Assembly: GCA_030345135.1 (NCBI GenBank) | Contig: CP128386.1 | Location: forward strand, 6,743,001-6,807,000 | DNA length: 64,000 nucleotides | Reading direction: 5' to 3' | From: Chitinophagaceae bacterium DXS | GTDB lineage: Bacteria > Bacteroidota > Bacteroidia > Chitinophagales > Chitinophagaceae | Part shown: piece after piece, positions 43,900-53,305 of the stretch | Layout of the letters: every line of letters begins with the position of its first letter | How positions within the stretch are numbered: position 1 is the first letter of the stretch | The notes under the pieces: model-generated | The model's input: only the letters and a program-made list of their open reading frames with translations | What the model was told of the DNA's origin: nothing | Database searches by the model: none | Translations under genes and position numbers: made by a program

Positions 43900-46596
43900 A
43901 TGAAGAGACCAAAATGTATGCATATCACCATGCATAAATGCAAGGCCGGTGTATTCTCGATGCTGATGGCAGCCTTCAGTTGTACCTGGGGACAAGCTCC
44001 GCAGCCGGATGACAAGCCTAACACCCAAGTAAAAGAGATCATTGTAGTGTTTAAAACGCATTTCGACATCGGTTATACACACCGGGTAAGCGATATAGTA
44101 CAATATTACCGCACGGATATGATTGATCGTGCGCTCAGTGTTATGTACGCATCACAGAATGTACCCGCGGACCAACAGTTTAAGTGGACTTGCCCGGGTT
44201 GGGTCATGTCAAAAGTGATGGAACCCTGGCCAGGACAAACTGCTGAGCGACGAAAAAAACTAGATGAAGCTTTCGGTAGCGGGAAATTTATAACCCACGC
44301 ATTACCCTTTACGATTGAAACAGATGTGTGTGAACCTGAAGTGCTGACACGTGGACTCGGATTTGCTTCAAGACTTTCAAAAGGGTATCACCTGCCACTT
44401 CCACGTTCCGCAAAAGTTACTGATATGCCTTCTCATTCAGGAGAGCTGGCGACAATACTTGGCAACGCAGGCGTTAAGTTCTTACATATAGGATGCAACT
44501 GGCCGAGCGGCTCTGTGCAGACACCAGGCCTCTTCTGGTGGGAAGGGCCGGACGGCGCAAGAGTACTCACTTTTTATTCAAGTACTTACGGTACTGCAAC
44601 CGGCCTCGGCTGGCCCGATTCATGGGGAGGCAGCGACCATTTTACAGGCCATGGGTTGCTGCCCCCGGCAGACTGGCCCTATAAAGCCTGGCCGGCCATT
44701 TTTGTAACCCTTGATAACAACGGCCCTCCCAAGGCTGAAGAGGTAAAAGCGTTGTTTGAAGAAGCGCAGAAAAAAATGCCCTGGGCAAAAATACGGGTAG
44801 GAACAATGGATGATTTTGCCAACATCATATTAGCCGAAAACCCGACGCTGCCAGTTGTTAAACAAGAGATGCCTGATACCTGGGTTCATGGATTTATGAG
44901 CGATCCCGGCGGTTCAAAAATGTCACGCGAATCTGCGCCGTTATTGGCAGCTGACGAACTGTTAAATACTCAATTGAAAGAATGGGGCTTGCCGGTTTCT
45001 TCCATCGCAGATTCAATGGCAAGGGCATATGAGTCGATGGCATTGTATGCAGAGCATACCTGGGGCGGATCAGCATCTATTGAAGTGTATGGTGATGCAT
45101 TTAAAAAGTTGCCGCCGTCGAAATATGCGGATCTGGAAGCATCATGGGAAGATAAGACGGATTACATCCGTCGTGCATGGACGATTTCAAATCGCCTGAA
45201 AAATGAAAACCTGCAATGGCTTGCAAAATCCGTTAAATGTGATTCCGGCAATTTGATCGTGTACAACCCGCTACCCTGGAAACGAAGCGCCACGATTGAT
45301 GTGAATGGAAAGCCCGTTTTTGTGAAGAACATCCCTGCTGGTGGTTATACTACAGTGCCAGTTCCCGGCAAATCAGAATGGCAATCTCCGGCAATTGATT
45401 TCATTGAAAATCAGTTTTACAAAATAAAGTTTGATGCCAGCAAGGGTGTAATTATGTCCTTGATTGATAAGCGTACAGGCTATGATTGGGCAGCTAATAT
45501 TTCAGGTAATCAGACAGGGCAATATTTAAACGAACGATTTACCTACGAACAGGCAGCATCTTATACGGAAGCATACCAGCAGCATCGCGCATGGAAACTT
45601 TTTGGCGCAAGCGGTGAATGGCTGCACCCGGGTATTAACAAACCAGGAATGATCTCTGAAAAGATAGTTCCCTATCGTAAAGCATCTCCCGGGTCGGGGA
45701 AATTAAGTATTAGATCCAATAACCTGGCACAAACTGCAATCCTTGAAATGCCTGGTGATGAAGCGAACCACTTACCTGCTTCGCGCCTGACCGCAACCCT
45801 GTACCAGGACCAGCCTTTCATCGATCTGGAGATAACCATTCTTGACAAAGCAAAGGACAACTGGCCAGAAGCCGATTGGCTGGCTCTGCCATTCAATATT
45901 AAGAACCCGGCTTTTAAAGTGTACCGGCCTTTGGGAATAATGAATCCTGCTACGGATATCATGAAAGGAGCTAATAAGAACCTGTATTCGGTTGGACAAG
46001 GTGTTACAATGTCCGATGCAACCGGCCGCGGTATAGCCGTAGCACCGCTCGATCATCCCCTCATCAGCCTTGATACAATGGGGTGCTGGAAGTTTTCGCT
46101 TGATTTTGTTCCTCAAAAACCTGTAGTGTATATCAATTTGTACAACAATCAATGGAATACGAATTACCGCTATTGGTATCCCGGAAGCTGGAGCTCCCGT
46201 GTGCGTATCTGGACATTCGATAAAAACACGCCGACAGATGAAGTGATGTCCGTACCTGTACTCGAAGCGCGTAATCCACTTCTGGCAATAACGTCTGAAA
46301 AAAGCAACAACAAGTTGCCTGCAACACAGCGCGGAATCGAGCTTTCCAGAAAGGGGATTGAAGTAACCGCATACGGCGAAAATCCTGACGGCAATAAAGG
46401 AACATTGCTCCGCTTATGGGAAATAGCGGGTGAATCAGGAGATGTATCAATTATGCTTCCAGTGCACAATAAATTCACCAAGGCAAGACCTGTAAATCTT
46501 CGCAATGAAACAACCGGCCAGGAAATATCTATCATAAACGGAAAATTTAGCTGTAAGATGAAAGGCTTCGGGCCGGCAAGTTTTATTCTTGAATAA
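43900..46596 (+). CDS. GH38-like secreted glycoside hydrolase (DUF5054-type)
   Basis: The 898-residue protein has a signal region ending CTWGQAPQ; the ATG at 43918 or 43930 may be the better start. The N-terminal domain resembles GH38 alpha-mannosidases with HFDIGYTH (His54, Asp56) in place of the usual HxDxGW metal site. The family shows WTCPGWVMSKVMEPWPG, ALPFTIETDVCEPEVLTRGL, GDGARVL-type segments and YAEHTWGGSASIEVYG. A large C-terminal beta-sandwich follows (YLNERFTYEQAASYTEAYQQ). It probably removes sugars from glycans in the periplasm; mannose specificity is unproven. It belongs with the PhyH and XylR-type genes, and a strong terminator follows. Confidence 0.82.
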   Translation: MKRPKCMHITMHKCKAGVFSMLMAAFSCTWGQAPQPDDKPNTQVKEIIVVFKTHFDIGYTHRVSDIVQYYRTDMIDRALSVMYASQNVPADQQFKWTCPGWVMSKVMEPWPGQTAERRKKLDEAFGSGKFITHALPFTIETDVCEPEVLTRGLGFASRLSKGYHLPLPRSAKVTDMPSHSGELATILGNAGVKFLHIGCNWPSGSVQTPGLFWWEGPDGARVLTFYSSTYGTATGLGWPDSWGGSDHFTGHGLLPPADWPYKAWPAIFVTLDNNGPPKAEEVKALFEEAQKKMPWAKIRVGTMDDFANIILAENPTLPVVKQEMPDTWVHGFMSDPGGSKMSRESAPLLAADELLNTQLKEWGLPVSSIADSMARAYESMALYAEHTWGGSASIEVYGDAFKKLPPSKYADLEASWEDKTDYIRRAWTISNRLKNENLQWLAKSVKCDSGNLIVYNPLPWKRSATIDVNGKPVFVKNIPAGGYTTVPVPGKSEWQSPAIDFIENQFYKIKFDASKGVIMSLIDKRTGYDWAANISGNQTGQYLNERFTYEQAASYTEAYQQHRAWKLFGASGEWLHPGINKPGMISEKIVPYRKASPGSGKLSIRSNNLAQTAILEMPGDEANHLPASRLTATLYQDQPFIDLEITILDKAKDNWPEADWLALPFNIKNPAFKVYRPLGIMNPATDIMKGANKNLYSVGQGVTMSDATGRGIAVAPLDHPLISLDTMGCWKFSLDFVPQKPVVYINLYNNQWNTNYRYWYPGSWSSRVRIWTFDKNTPTDEVMSVPVLEARNPLLAITSEKSNNKLPATQRGIELSRKGIEVTAYGENPDGNKGTLLRLWEIAGESGDVSIMLPVHNKFTKARPVNLRNETTGQEISIINGKFSCKMKGFGPASFILE

Positions 46597-46614
46597 AAAC
46601 AAAATACTTTTCAA

Positions 46615-46655
46615 ACGAAAACGCCTGTGATCATTTTGATTACAGGCGTTTTCGT
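46615..46655 (+). terminator. Rho-independent terminator after GH38-like gene
   Basis: ACGAAAACGCCTGT (46615-46628) and ACAGGCGTTTTCGT (46642-46655) are perfect 14-bp complements, with three further pairs (one G-U) inside and a CATTTTG loop. It lies 18 bp after the stop. The next ~240 bp hold only a diverged fragment of the ~207-bp palindromic element near 46785-46845. Confidence 0.85.
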
Positions 46656-46897
46656 GTATGCCCCGAAAGGAAGTTTGCTGGTCACCGGGACTTAATCCAC
46701 GCCAGTGCATCATCAAAGCCAAAGTTTAAAGCAATAAAAGATGATAACTTTAAACAACTTTATACGTCACCTACTCCAATGCAATCGGGGGTAAACTGAA
46801 TAGACACAAGAGGCCGGCGAAGCTGAACACGCGCCGGTGGAAGCATGTTAATAGAAGTTAGATTCAGATTTATTTATCTTAAATAAACTTACAAGAT

Positions 46898-48007
46898 ATG
46901 ATTTACAAAAGAATGCCGATTGAAATAGAAGCGCCGGAAGGTTTCGGATATGAACATATCGACTGCAATTTGTCCGAAAGTTCTTTTACTGATCAGAAGT
47001 TAAGCCACCTTGGTATTCATTTGGATGACCTGACGCTTTTTTATGGTGATCACAAAGGCAAAAGAGAACTGCGCGAATTGATCGCCGGTGATCTGAATCT
47101 TGCCGCTGATGATGTACTGATAACCTCCGGGGCGGCTACAGCCTTATTTATCATTGCAACTTCTTTTCTGAACAAAAATGATCATATGGTTGTCGCCAAA
47201 TCAAATTATGCAACCAATATAGAAACGCCGCGGGCCATAGGCGCGAATATCTCTTACATTCATTTAAAGTTTGAAGACAATTACGATCTTGATCCAGATG
47301 CATTGGAAAAACTGATCACCACCGATACAAAGCTGGTAAGTCTGACATATCCACACAATCCCACAGGTGTTTCAATCAGCGAAAATAAACTTAGGAGGAT
47401 TGTACAACTGATCGAAAAGAAAAATACTTATTTGCTGCTTGATGAAACCTACAGGGAGATGTCTTTTGTAGAAAAATTGCCTGTGGCGGCTACTTTGTCA
47501 GACAGGGTTATCAGTATTTCATCTATGTCAAAATCATATGGACTTCCAGGCATACGTATTGGCTGGATATTATCGAAGAACAAACAATTGATGGAAACAT
47601 TTTTAGCTGCGAAAGAACAAATATGTATTACAAACTCAGTACTGGACGAAGAAGTAGCTTTTCAATATCTTCAAAGAAAAGAAGAATTGTTTGCGCCTGT
47701 AATGGCTACCATATCAAAAAACTTCAACGTTCTGAAAGCATTTATGAACAACCAGGATGTGTTGGAATGGGTACAACCTGACGGTGGTTGCGTTTGCTTT
47801 CCAAGGATCAAAAGCGAAATAACAATCGACACTAATAAATTTCATGATATTCTGCTGCAAAAATATTCAACTTATATCGGCAAAGGACATTGGTTCGAGG
47901 AAGACCCGCGATATATGCGAATTGGCTATAGCTGGGACAAAACTGAAAAGCTTCAAAAAGGACTGCAGAATATTTTAAGCGCAATTGAGGAATCAAGGCT
48001 GCGTTAA
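46898..48007 (+). CDS. PLP-dependent aminotransferase-fold enzyme, capreomycidine-synthase-like
   Basis: The 369-residue protein is a fold-type I aminotransferase. The cofactor lysine is Lys212 in SSMSKSYGLPGIRIGW. Other PLP-site motifs are TSGAATALFIIATSF, YPHNPTGVSIS and LLLDETYREMSF. The N-terminus MPIEIEAPEGFGY and the segment SNYATNIETPRAIGANI recall enzymes such as VioD, which cyclise hydroxyarginine to capreomycidine, but this subfamily call is from memory and needs a tree. Ordinary aminotransferase activity is the alternative. It sits at the edge of the NRPS cluster, where it could make or tailor a nonproteinogenic residue. Confidence 0.75.
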   Translation: MIYKRMPIEIEAPEGFGYEHIDCNLSESSFTDQKLSHLGIHLDDLTLFYGDHKGKRELRELIAGDLNLAADDVLITSGAATALFIIATSFLNKNDHMVVAKSNYATNIETPRAIGANISYIHLKFEDNYDLDPDALEKLITTDTKLVSLTYPHNPTGVSISENKLRRIVQLIEKKNTYLLLDETYREMSFVEKLPVAATLSDRVISISSMSKSYGLPGIRIGWILSKNKQLMETFLAAKEQICITNSVLDEEVAFQYLQRKEELFAPVMATISKNFNVLKAFMNNQDVLEWVQPDGGCVCFPRIKSEITIDTNKFHDILLQKYSTYIGKGHWFEEDPRYMRIGYSWDKTEKLQKGLQNILSAIEESRLR

Positions 48008-48129
48008 TAAAGTATGATCTTTTTTATTGCCATTTGCAATCTTCAAATATAAAAACCGGTTTTGGATCATTAGAGTCTTCAGTCGCAATCTCCCCGATAT
48101 TGGTCGTGCATTCGGACCCTTGACTGTAC

Positions 48130-49944
48130 TTAAATACCTGAGCCATTATGCATTGCCTTTGATTCTCCAACCTGTTGGCGCCACATAGCATAATAAAGCC
48201 CTTTTTGATTAACTAATGTGGAATGATCACCTTTCTCAACTATAGCGCCATTTTCGAGCACATAAACTCTGTCTGCATGCGTAATGGTAGAAAGACGGTG
48301 AGCAATAATAATCGTTATGATACTGCGTTCTTTTGAAAGAGATTTTAAAGTTGAATTTATTTCTGCCTCTGTTAAGTAGTCCAGCGAAGATGTAGCTTCG
48401 TCGAACAGAAGTAGATCCGGATCGCGAATCAGGGCCCGGGCAATACAGATCCGTTGTCGCTCTCCCCCGGATATCCGGACGCCTGCTTCTCCCAATACAG
48501 TTTCGATACCTTTATCGCTTCTTTTCAAAAGTTCGTCGCAAGCTGCAAGATGTAATACATCCAGAATCATTTGATCAGTTGCCGTAGGGCAGAACAGCAA
48601 TAAATTTTCCTTGATCGTGCCTGAGAAAAGTTGCGATTGTTGGTTTACAACTCCGATAAGTTTTTGTACTGAATCAAGGTTTATGTTTCTACTATCAACA
48701 TTGTTATAGAAAATACTTCCGCTGCTTGGCCGGTATAATCCTGTTAAAAGCTTTGCTAAAGTGCTTTTTCCTGATCCGGAAGGGCCTACAAATGCAATAG
48801 TTTCACCGGTTTTAACTTCAAAACTCACTTCGCTTAAGGCGTCAGATAAATCGCCTTCGTGTCTGAAAAATACGCTGGAAAATCTTAATTCTTCGATGGC
48901 GGACATAGGTAAAAGATCGTTGGTGCCAGGTTTGCTTTTGGGTTCAAGCATTTGGCTCAGTTTGCTTTTCGATGTCTGAGCATCTCTGTAAAACACGCCT
49001 ATTTTTCCTACATCATATAGTGGGGCAAAAATATAAATTGAATATAGTGAGATGGTTAATAATTTACCAACAGTTAATTCGCCTTCATAAATTAAAACAA
49101 GCAACATAAACATAAGCGATTGCTGAAACAGATTAATGGATGCTCCCTGTAGAAAGTTGAGCATTCTAACCTGTTTAATCTTTTGTATTTTCAGTTTTAG
49201 AATGGCATCTGTATTTTCATGAAATTGTTTTACCTGTTGTTGGCTTATTCCTGTGCTTTTTATGAATTCTATATTTCTTAAAGACTCTGTTGTTGAGCCT
49301 GCTAAAGAGGTGAGTTGATCCAGCGTTCGCTGAGATAGTTTTCTTGTTACTCTTGTCACTTTTTTTGAAATGAAGCTTATAGTGGCTACACCGCCAAAAA
49401 ATACAGGCAGAATGGACCAGTGAATATTAATGGAGTAAAAAGTGACAAAGCACAAGGAGATAATTGTACCATACAATGTATTCAGGCAAGCGCCAAGCAG
49501 TGTCTCAAAATTATCCTTTGCATTTTGTAAGAGGGAGATAATTTCGCCACTTCTTATATATTCAAATTCCTGGTATGGAAGGTTGAGAATATTTTTTATT
49601 CCATCGGCGAATAATGAAGCTCCTGCCTTTTGTACCACAATACTGATCATGTATTCCTGAAAGGCTTTGGAGATTCGCGAAACAACAGTTATTCCTGCTA
49701 TAATGCCCAAATACAATAAAATTCCTTTGATAAAATATTCCCTGGATCTTAACCCTTGCGCTACAAATTCTTTTTTGTCATCGTAATGACCATAGCTATG
49801 CGGATGTACTGCAAACTTGTCTATAATGATCCCAATAAAATGTGGGTCGAGCAAAACTAAAATCTGATATATGGCACCCAACAACAGAGATGTCAGAATG
49901 TAAACTTTATAAGGCTTGAGGTAAAAAAGGAACGGTTTCATCAA
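48130..49944 (-). CDS. ABC exporter, fused permease/ATPase, likely for the NRPS product
   Basis: The 604-residue half-transporter has a six-helix membrane domain with an unusually long first periplasmic loop (~35-75, VHPHSYGHYDDKKEF). The ATPase domain contains Walker A GPSGSGKST, signature ISGGERQRICIARALIRDP and Walker B LLLFDEATSSLD with an H-loop (IIIAHRLSTITHADRVYVLE). It is of the MsbA/exporter class and lacks a peptidase domain. It lies between the PLP enzyme and the penicillin-acylase gene, on the opposite strand from the NRPS, and is the natural exporter candidate for the peptide. Confidence 0.88.
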   Translation of the reverse strand: MMKPFLFYLKPYKVYILTSLLLGAIYQILVLLDPHFIGIIIDKFAVHPHSYGHYDDKKEFVAQGLRSREYFIKGILLYLGIIAGITVVSRISKAFQEYMISIVVQKAGASLFADGIKNILNLPYQEFEYIRSGEIISLLQNAKDNFETLLGACLNTLYGTIISLCFVTFYSINIHWSILPVFFGGVATISFISKKVTRVTRKLSQRTLDQLTSLAGSTTESLRNIEFIKSTGISQQQVKQFHENTDAILKLKIQKIKQVRMLNFLQGASINLFQQSLMFMLLVLIYEGELTVGKLLTISLYSIYIFAPLYDVGKIGVFYRDAQTSKSKLSQMLEPKSKPGTNDLLPMSAIEELRFSSVFFRHEGDLSDALSEVSFEVKTGETIAFVGPSGSGKSTLAKLLTGLYRPSSGSIFYNNVDSRNINLDSVQKLIGVVNQQSQLFSGTIKENLLLFCPTATDQMILDVLHLAACDELLKRSDKGIETVLGEAGVRISGGERQRICIARALIRDPDLLLFDEATSSLDYLTEAEINSTLKSLSKERSIITIIIAHRLSTITHADRVYVLENGAIVEKGDHSTLVNQKGLYYAMWRQQVGESKAMHNGSGI

Positions 49945-50565
49945 ATATCCTTTTTAATAATTCGCTCATTTATAACCCTGATTTCGGTCAATCTTAGAAA
50001 GGATTTAGCGAAAAATACAATTTTGCGGTTAATATTAAAAACTACGGCCGGAAATAAACATTGTATCCTTCACAAGCCAATAGAAAAGACGGCTTCCCGG
50101 ATGCAGGAGTTTTGCTTGTAAAACATCAATTTGAGTCTGTTTTTCTCAATGAAGACATCACGGATTATACTAACTAACGATGTGCTTCTGGTGAACCTGA
50201 ACAAAGACCAACATTATCTGTGTTTGATGATTGTTTTTACAATGGCAATAAAAGCCGGATTAACCCGGATTTTTGTGCAAAATCACATCAGTTTGTTTTG
50301 AATTCATAATGTTTCTTACTATCTTTCTTAAAGCCTCCTGGATATAGATTTGAAGTTATTTTATTCTCAAAATGAAGTAATCGGTTGCTTGCAGCCGTTG
50401 CTGTTCTTTGTTCCCAATCTCTTATGTAATGCCATTTTTGAAATCACTTAAATTCCGCTGCAGCTTTTAAACCGCAGAGGCAACAAGCTTTGAATAAAGC
50501 CGATAGATTTAAGCTTCCCGTGAAAAGCTTTTGTCTAAAGTAATAATTGGCAAGGTTCAGTTAGT
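49945..50565. promoter_or_regulatory. Divergent promoter region of the NRPS cluster
   Basis: This 621-bp region separates the minus-strand exporter from the plus-strand acylase and NRPS genes, so promoters for both arms should lie here. No clear promoter boxes, repeats or coding sequence were seen. Confidence 0.35.
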
Positions 50566-53103
50566 ATGTTTCAGAGACAACGATTATCAATGTCGCACGA
50601 CGAAAATAAAAACAAAACTATCGCCTTTTATTTATCACAAAAGATAAATTGGCTGCGTTTTGTCCTGGCCACTTTCTTTACAGTTCTTGGTATTTTCATT
50701 TTAAATAGTAATCGGGAAATCAGAGGGCACTACATTCCTTCAATTGGTAAACTTATTAGTCCTTCATACGGCTTTTGGCAAAATGCTGAACCGGAAAACT
50801 ACAGTTTTAATACAGATGTAAAACTTTATGGCCTTGCCAATAAGGTAAAGGTGTATCTGGATGATCGGCTCGTTCCTCATATTTTTTCTGAACGTGAAGA
50901 TGATGCATATATGGTGCAAGGCTATTTGCACGCCATGTTCCGGCTGTGGCAAATGGAGTTTATTACTTACATAGCTTCAGGAAGAGCAAGCGAGATATTA
51001 GGTAAAAAAGCATTGGCGCATGACAGAGAGTTCCGTAGGCTCGGAATGGTTTATGCAGCCGAGAATTCGTTGGCTTTAATGAATAGTGACCCAGCTTCCA
51101 AAGCTCAGCTTGACGCATATACTGCCGGGGTAAATGCGTATATAACTACTTTAAAAGAAAAAGACTTTCCACTTGAATATAAAATCCTCGGGTATAAACC
51201 GGAAAAATGGACAAATCTTAAAACCGTATTGTTTCTTAAATATATGTGCTATGATCTTGCCGGCGCTGATAATGATTTTGAGATGACTATAGCCAAGAAC
51301 TTTTTTCAGGAAGATGATTTAGATAGATTATTTCCTGTTGTGCAAGACTCTTTGGATCCGGTAATTCCAGCGGGTACAAAGTTTAAAGCGCAAAAGGTAT
51401 TTCCGGTTATACCAAAAGATTACGCGTCTGTTTACCTGGCTTCGAAAGACCCTGTTGAAATAAAAGAGCTGCAAAAACCAGCAAAAGACAATGGTAGCAA
51501 TAACTGGGCGGTGAGCGGGAAAAGAACTCGTTCGGGCGCGCCTATTCTTTGTAATGATCCGCATTTGCAATTAAGTCTTCCATCAATCTGGTTTGAGATG
51601 CAAATAACTACACCGGTAATGAATGTTTATGGCGTTAGCTTTCCTGGTTTGCCTGGAATTATAATTGGTTTTAACGATAGCTGTGCTTTTGGATTTACAA
51701 ATGGAGAAAGAGATGTAAGAGACTATTATGAGATACGGTGCAAAGATAAAAACCACAGTGAATATTGGTTTAATGACAGTTGGAAAAAAACAAGGTTACG
51801 ACTGGAAACAATAAAGATAAGAGGCCGGCATGACATTATTGATTCTGTTTCTTATGTACAACTTGGAAATGCGTGGTGCCCGATAATGTATGATGAAACG
51901 TTCGGTGGAGGAAAAAGCACCAGCGGAAAATGTTATGCTGTCCGTTGGACAGCGCATGACCCCAGTAACGAACTTAAAGCATTTAACGGACTGAATCATG
52001 CAGCAAATTATAGCGATTATAATCTGGCTATTGCTAATCTTCACACTCCGGGTCAGAACTGCGTGTTTGCTTGCAAAAATGGAGATATCGCGATTTATGC
52101 GCAGGGGGCATGGCCTGCTAAATGGAAATATCAGGGTGATTTTATAATGCCGGGGTTTGATAATAGCTATCAATGGGAAGACATGATTCCACAGGATGAA
52201 ACACCTTTTCAATACAACCCGGAAAGAGGATATGTTAGCAGCGCAAATCAAAAGCCGGTGAATGAAATCTCTTATCCCTATTATTTGGGAAGAGACTTTG
52301 CATTATGCCGTGGAAAAATTATCAATCAGAAGTTGGCGGCCCTACATAACATAACACCAGAGGATATGATGAATATGCAGTCCGACACCTACAATCTGTT
52401 TGCTGCAATGGCAAGACCACTGTTTTTAAAAAATATACAGCGTAGAAAATTGAATGAAGATGAAAAGAAATGCCTGAAGACATTAGAGGACTGGGATTTG
52501 CGGGACGATGTGAGGTCACAAGGTGCAACTGTCTTTGAGGTGTTCTGGAATAATTTTTATACTACAATTTATGACGATGAATACGCGGGGGCGCCAAAAG
52601 GCATAATGCATCCGCAAGATATTTCTCTACTTGAGGGTGTATTGAAAGATACGTCATACAAATTCATTGATAATATTACAACAGACAAAAAAGAAACGCT
52701 TTCGGAAGAAGTTACCGTTGCTTTTCAAAAAGCTGCTGCGGATATAAAGAAATTAAACGAGTCTAAAAAAATAGAATGGGGAAGATTTAAAAACACGCAG
52801 ATAGTGCATCTTATGGGGCTACCATCCTTCGGAAGAAAATTTGTTCCTGTTGGTGGGAATAGCAACAGCATTAACGTTAGCCAGGCCAATTTTGGACAAA
52901 GCTGGAAAATGATCGTGAGTCTTACCAAAAAAACTGAAGCATATGGAATATATCCGGGAGGGCAAAGTGGTAACCCGGGCAGTAAATTCTATGACGATTT
53001 CATTGATACCTGGATAGCTGGCAAATATTACAAATTATGGTTGATGCAGAAAAATGATCAAAATGATGAGCACGTAAAATGGAAAATGAATTTTGATAAT
53101 TGA
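50566..53103 (+). CDS. Penicillin-acylase-family N-terminal nucleophile hydrolase
   Basis: The 845-residue product starts at ATG 50566 or, equally possible, 50590, and has one membrane helix (WLRFVLATFFTVLGIFILNS), so it is anchored with its catalytic part outside the cytoplasm. It matches the penicillin amidase family: an alpha-subunit region (FSEREDDAYMVQGYLHAMFR, YTAGVNAYI), a linker, then the autocatalytic Ser311 in DNGSNNWAVSGKRTRSGAP that becomes the beta-subunit nucleophile. HDPSNELKAFNGL and PVGGNSNSINV also fit. The family hydrolyses amide-linked acyl groups. It lies 202 bp upstream of the NRPS on the same strand, so it may remove an N-acyl group from the exported peptide, as PvdQ does in pyoverdine maturation. 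Confidence 0.87.
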   Translation: MFQRQRLSMSHDENKNKTIAFYLSQKINWLRFVLATFFTVLGIFILNSNREIRGHYIPSIGKLISPSYGFWQNAEPENYSFNTDVKLYGLANKVKVYLDDRLVPHIFSEREDDAYMVQGYLHAMFRLWQMEFITYIASGRASEILGKKALAHDREFRRLGMVYAAENSLALMNSDPASKAQLDAYTAGVNAYITTLKEKDFPLEYKILGYKPEKWTNLKTVLFLKYMCYDLAGADNDFEMTIAKNFFQEDDLDRLFPVVQDSLDPVIPAGTKFKAQKVFPVIPKDYASVYLASKDPVEIKELQKPAKDNGSNNWAVSGKRTRSGAPILCNDPHLQLSLPSIWFEMQITTPVMNVYGVSFPGLPGIIIGFNDSCAFGFTNGERDVRDYYEIRCKDKNHSEYWFNDSWKKTRLRLETIKIRGRHDIIDSVSYVQLGNAWCPIMYDETFGGGKSTSGKCYAVRWTAHDPSNELKAFNGLNHAANYSDYNLAIANLHTPGQNCVFACKNGDIAIYAQGAWPAKWKYQGDFIMPGFDNSYQWEDMIPQDETPFQYNPERGYVSSANQKPVNEISYPYYLGRDFALCRGKIINQKLAALHNITPEDMMNMQSDTYNLFAAMARPLFLKNIQRRKLNEDEKKCLKTLEDWDLRDDVRSQGATVFEVFWNNFYTTIYDDEYAGAPKGIMHPQDISLLEGVLKDTSYKFIDNITTDKKETLSEEVTVAFQKAAADIKKLNESKKIEWGRFKNTQIVHLMGLPSFGRKFVPVGGNSNSINVSQANFGQSWKMIVSLTKKTEAYGIYPGGQSGNPGSKFYDDFIDTWIAGKYYKLWLMQKNDQNDEHVKWKMNFDN

Positions 53104-53305
53104 CGAACGACGCAGATGTTTAAAACTGAGCAATTATAGAAAGGAAAGTACCCGAACAGGAATAACAACGCTAAGTTGATTCTGACAAACAAGCGCTAAA
53201 ATTTCAGATGAAGGCTGAAACTGATATTGAATTTGCCGTTAATAAAAAGTATCAGTTACCGGCCATTAACCAGATTTTCTACTCTTTGTTTAAAACCAGT
53301 GGGAT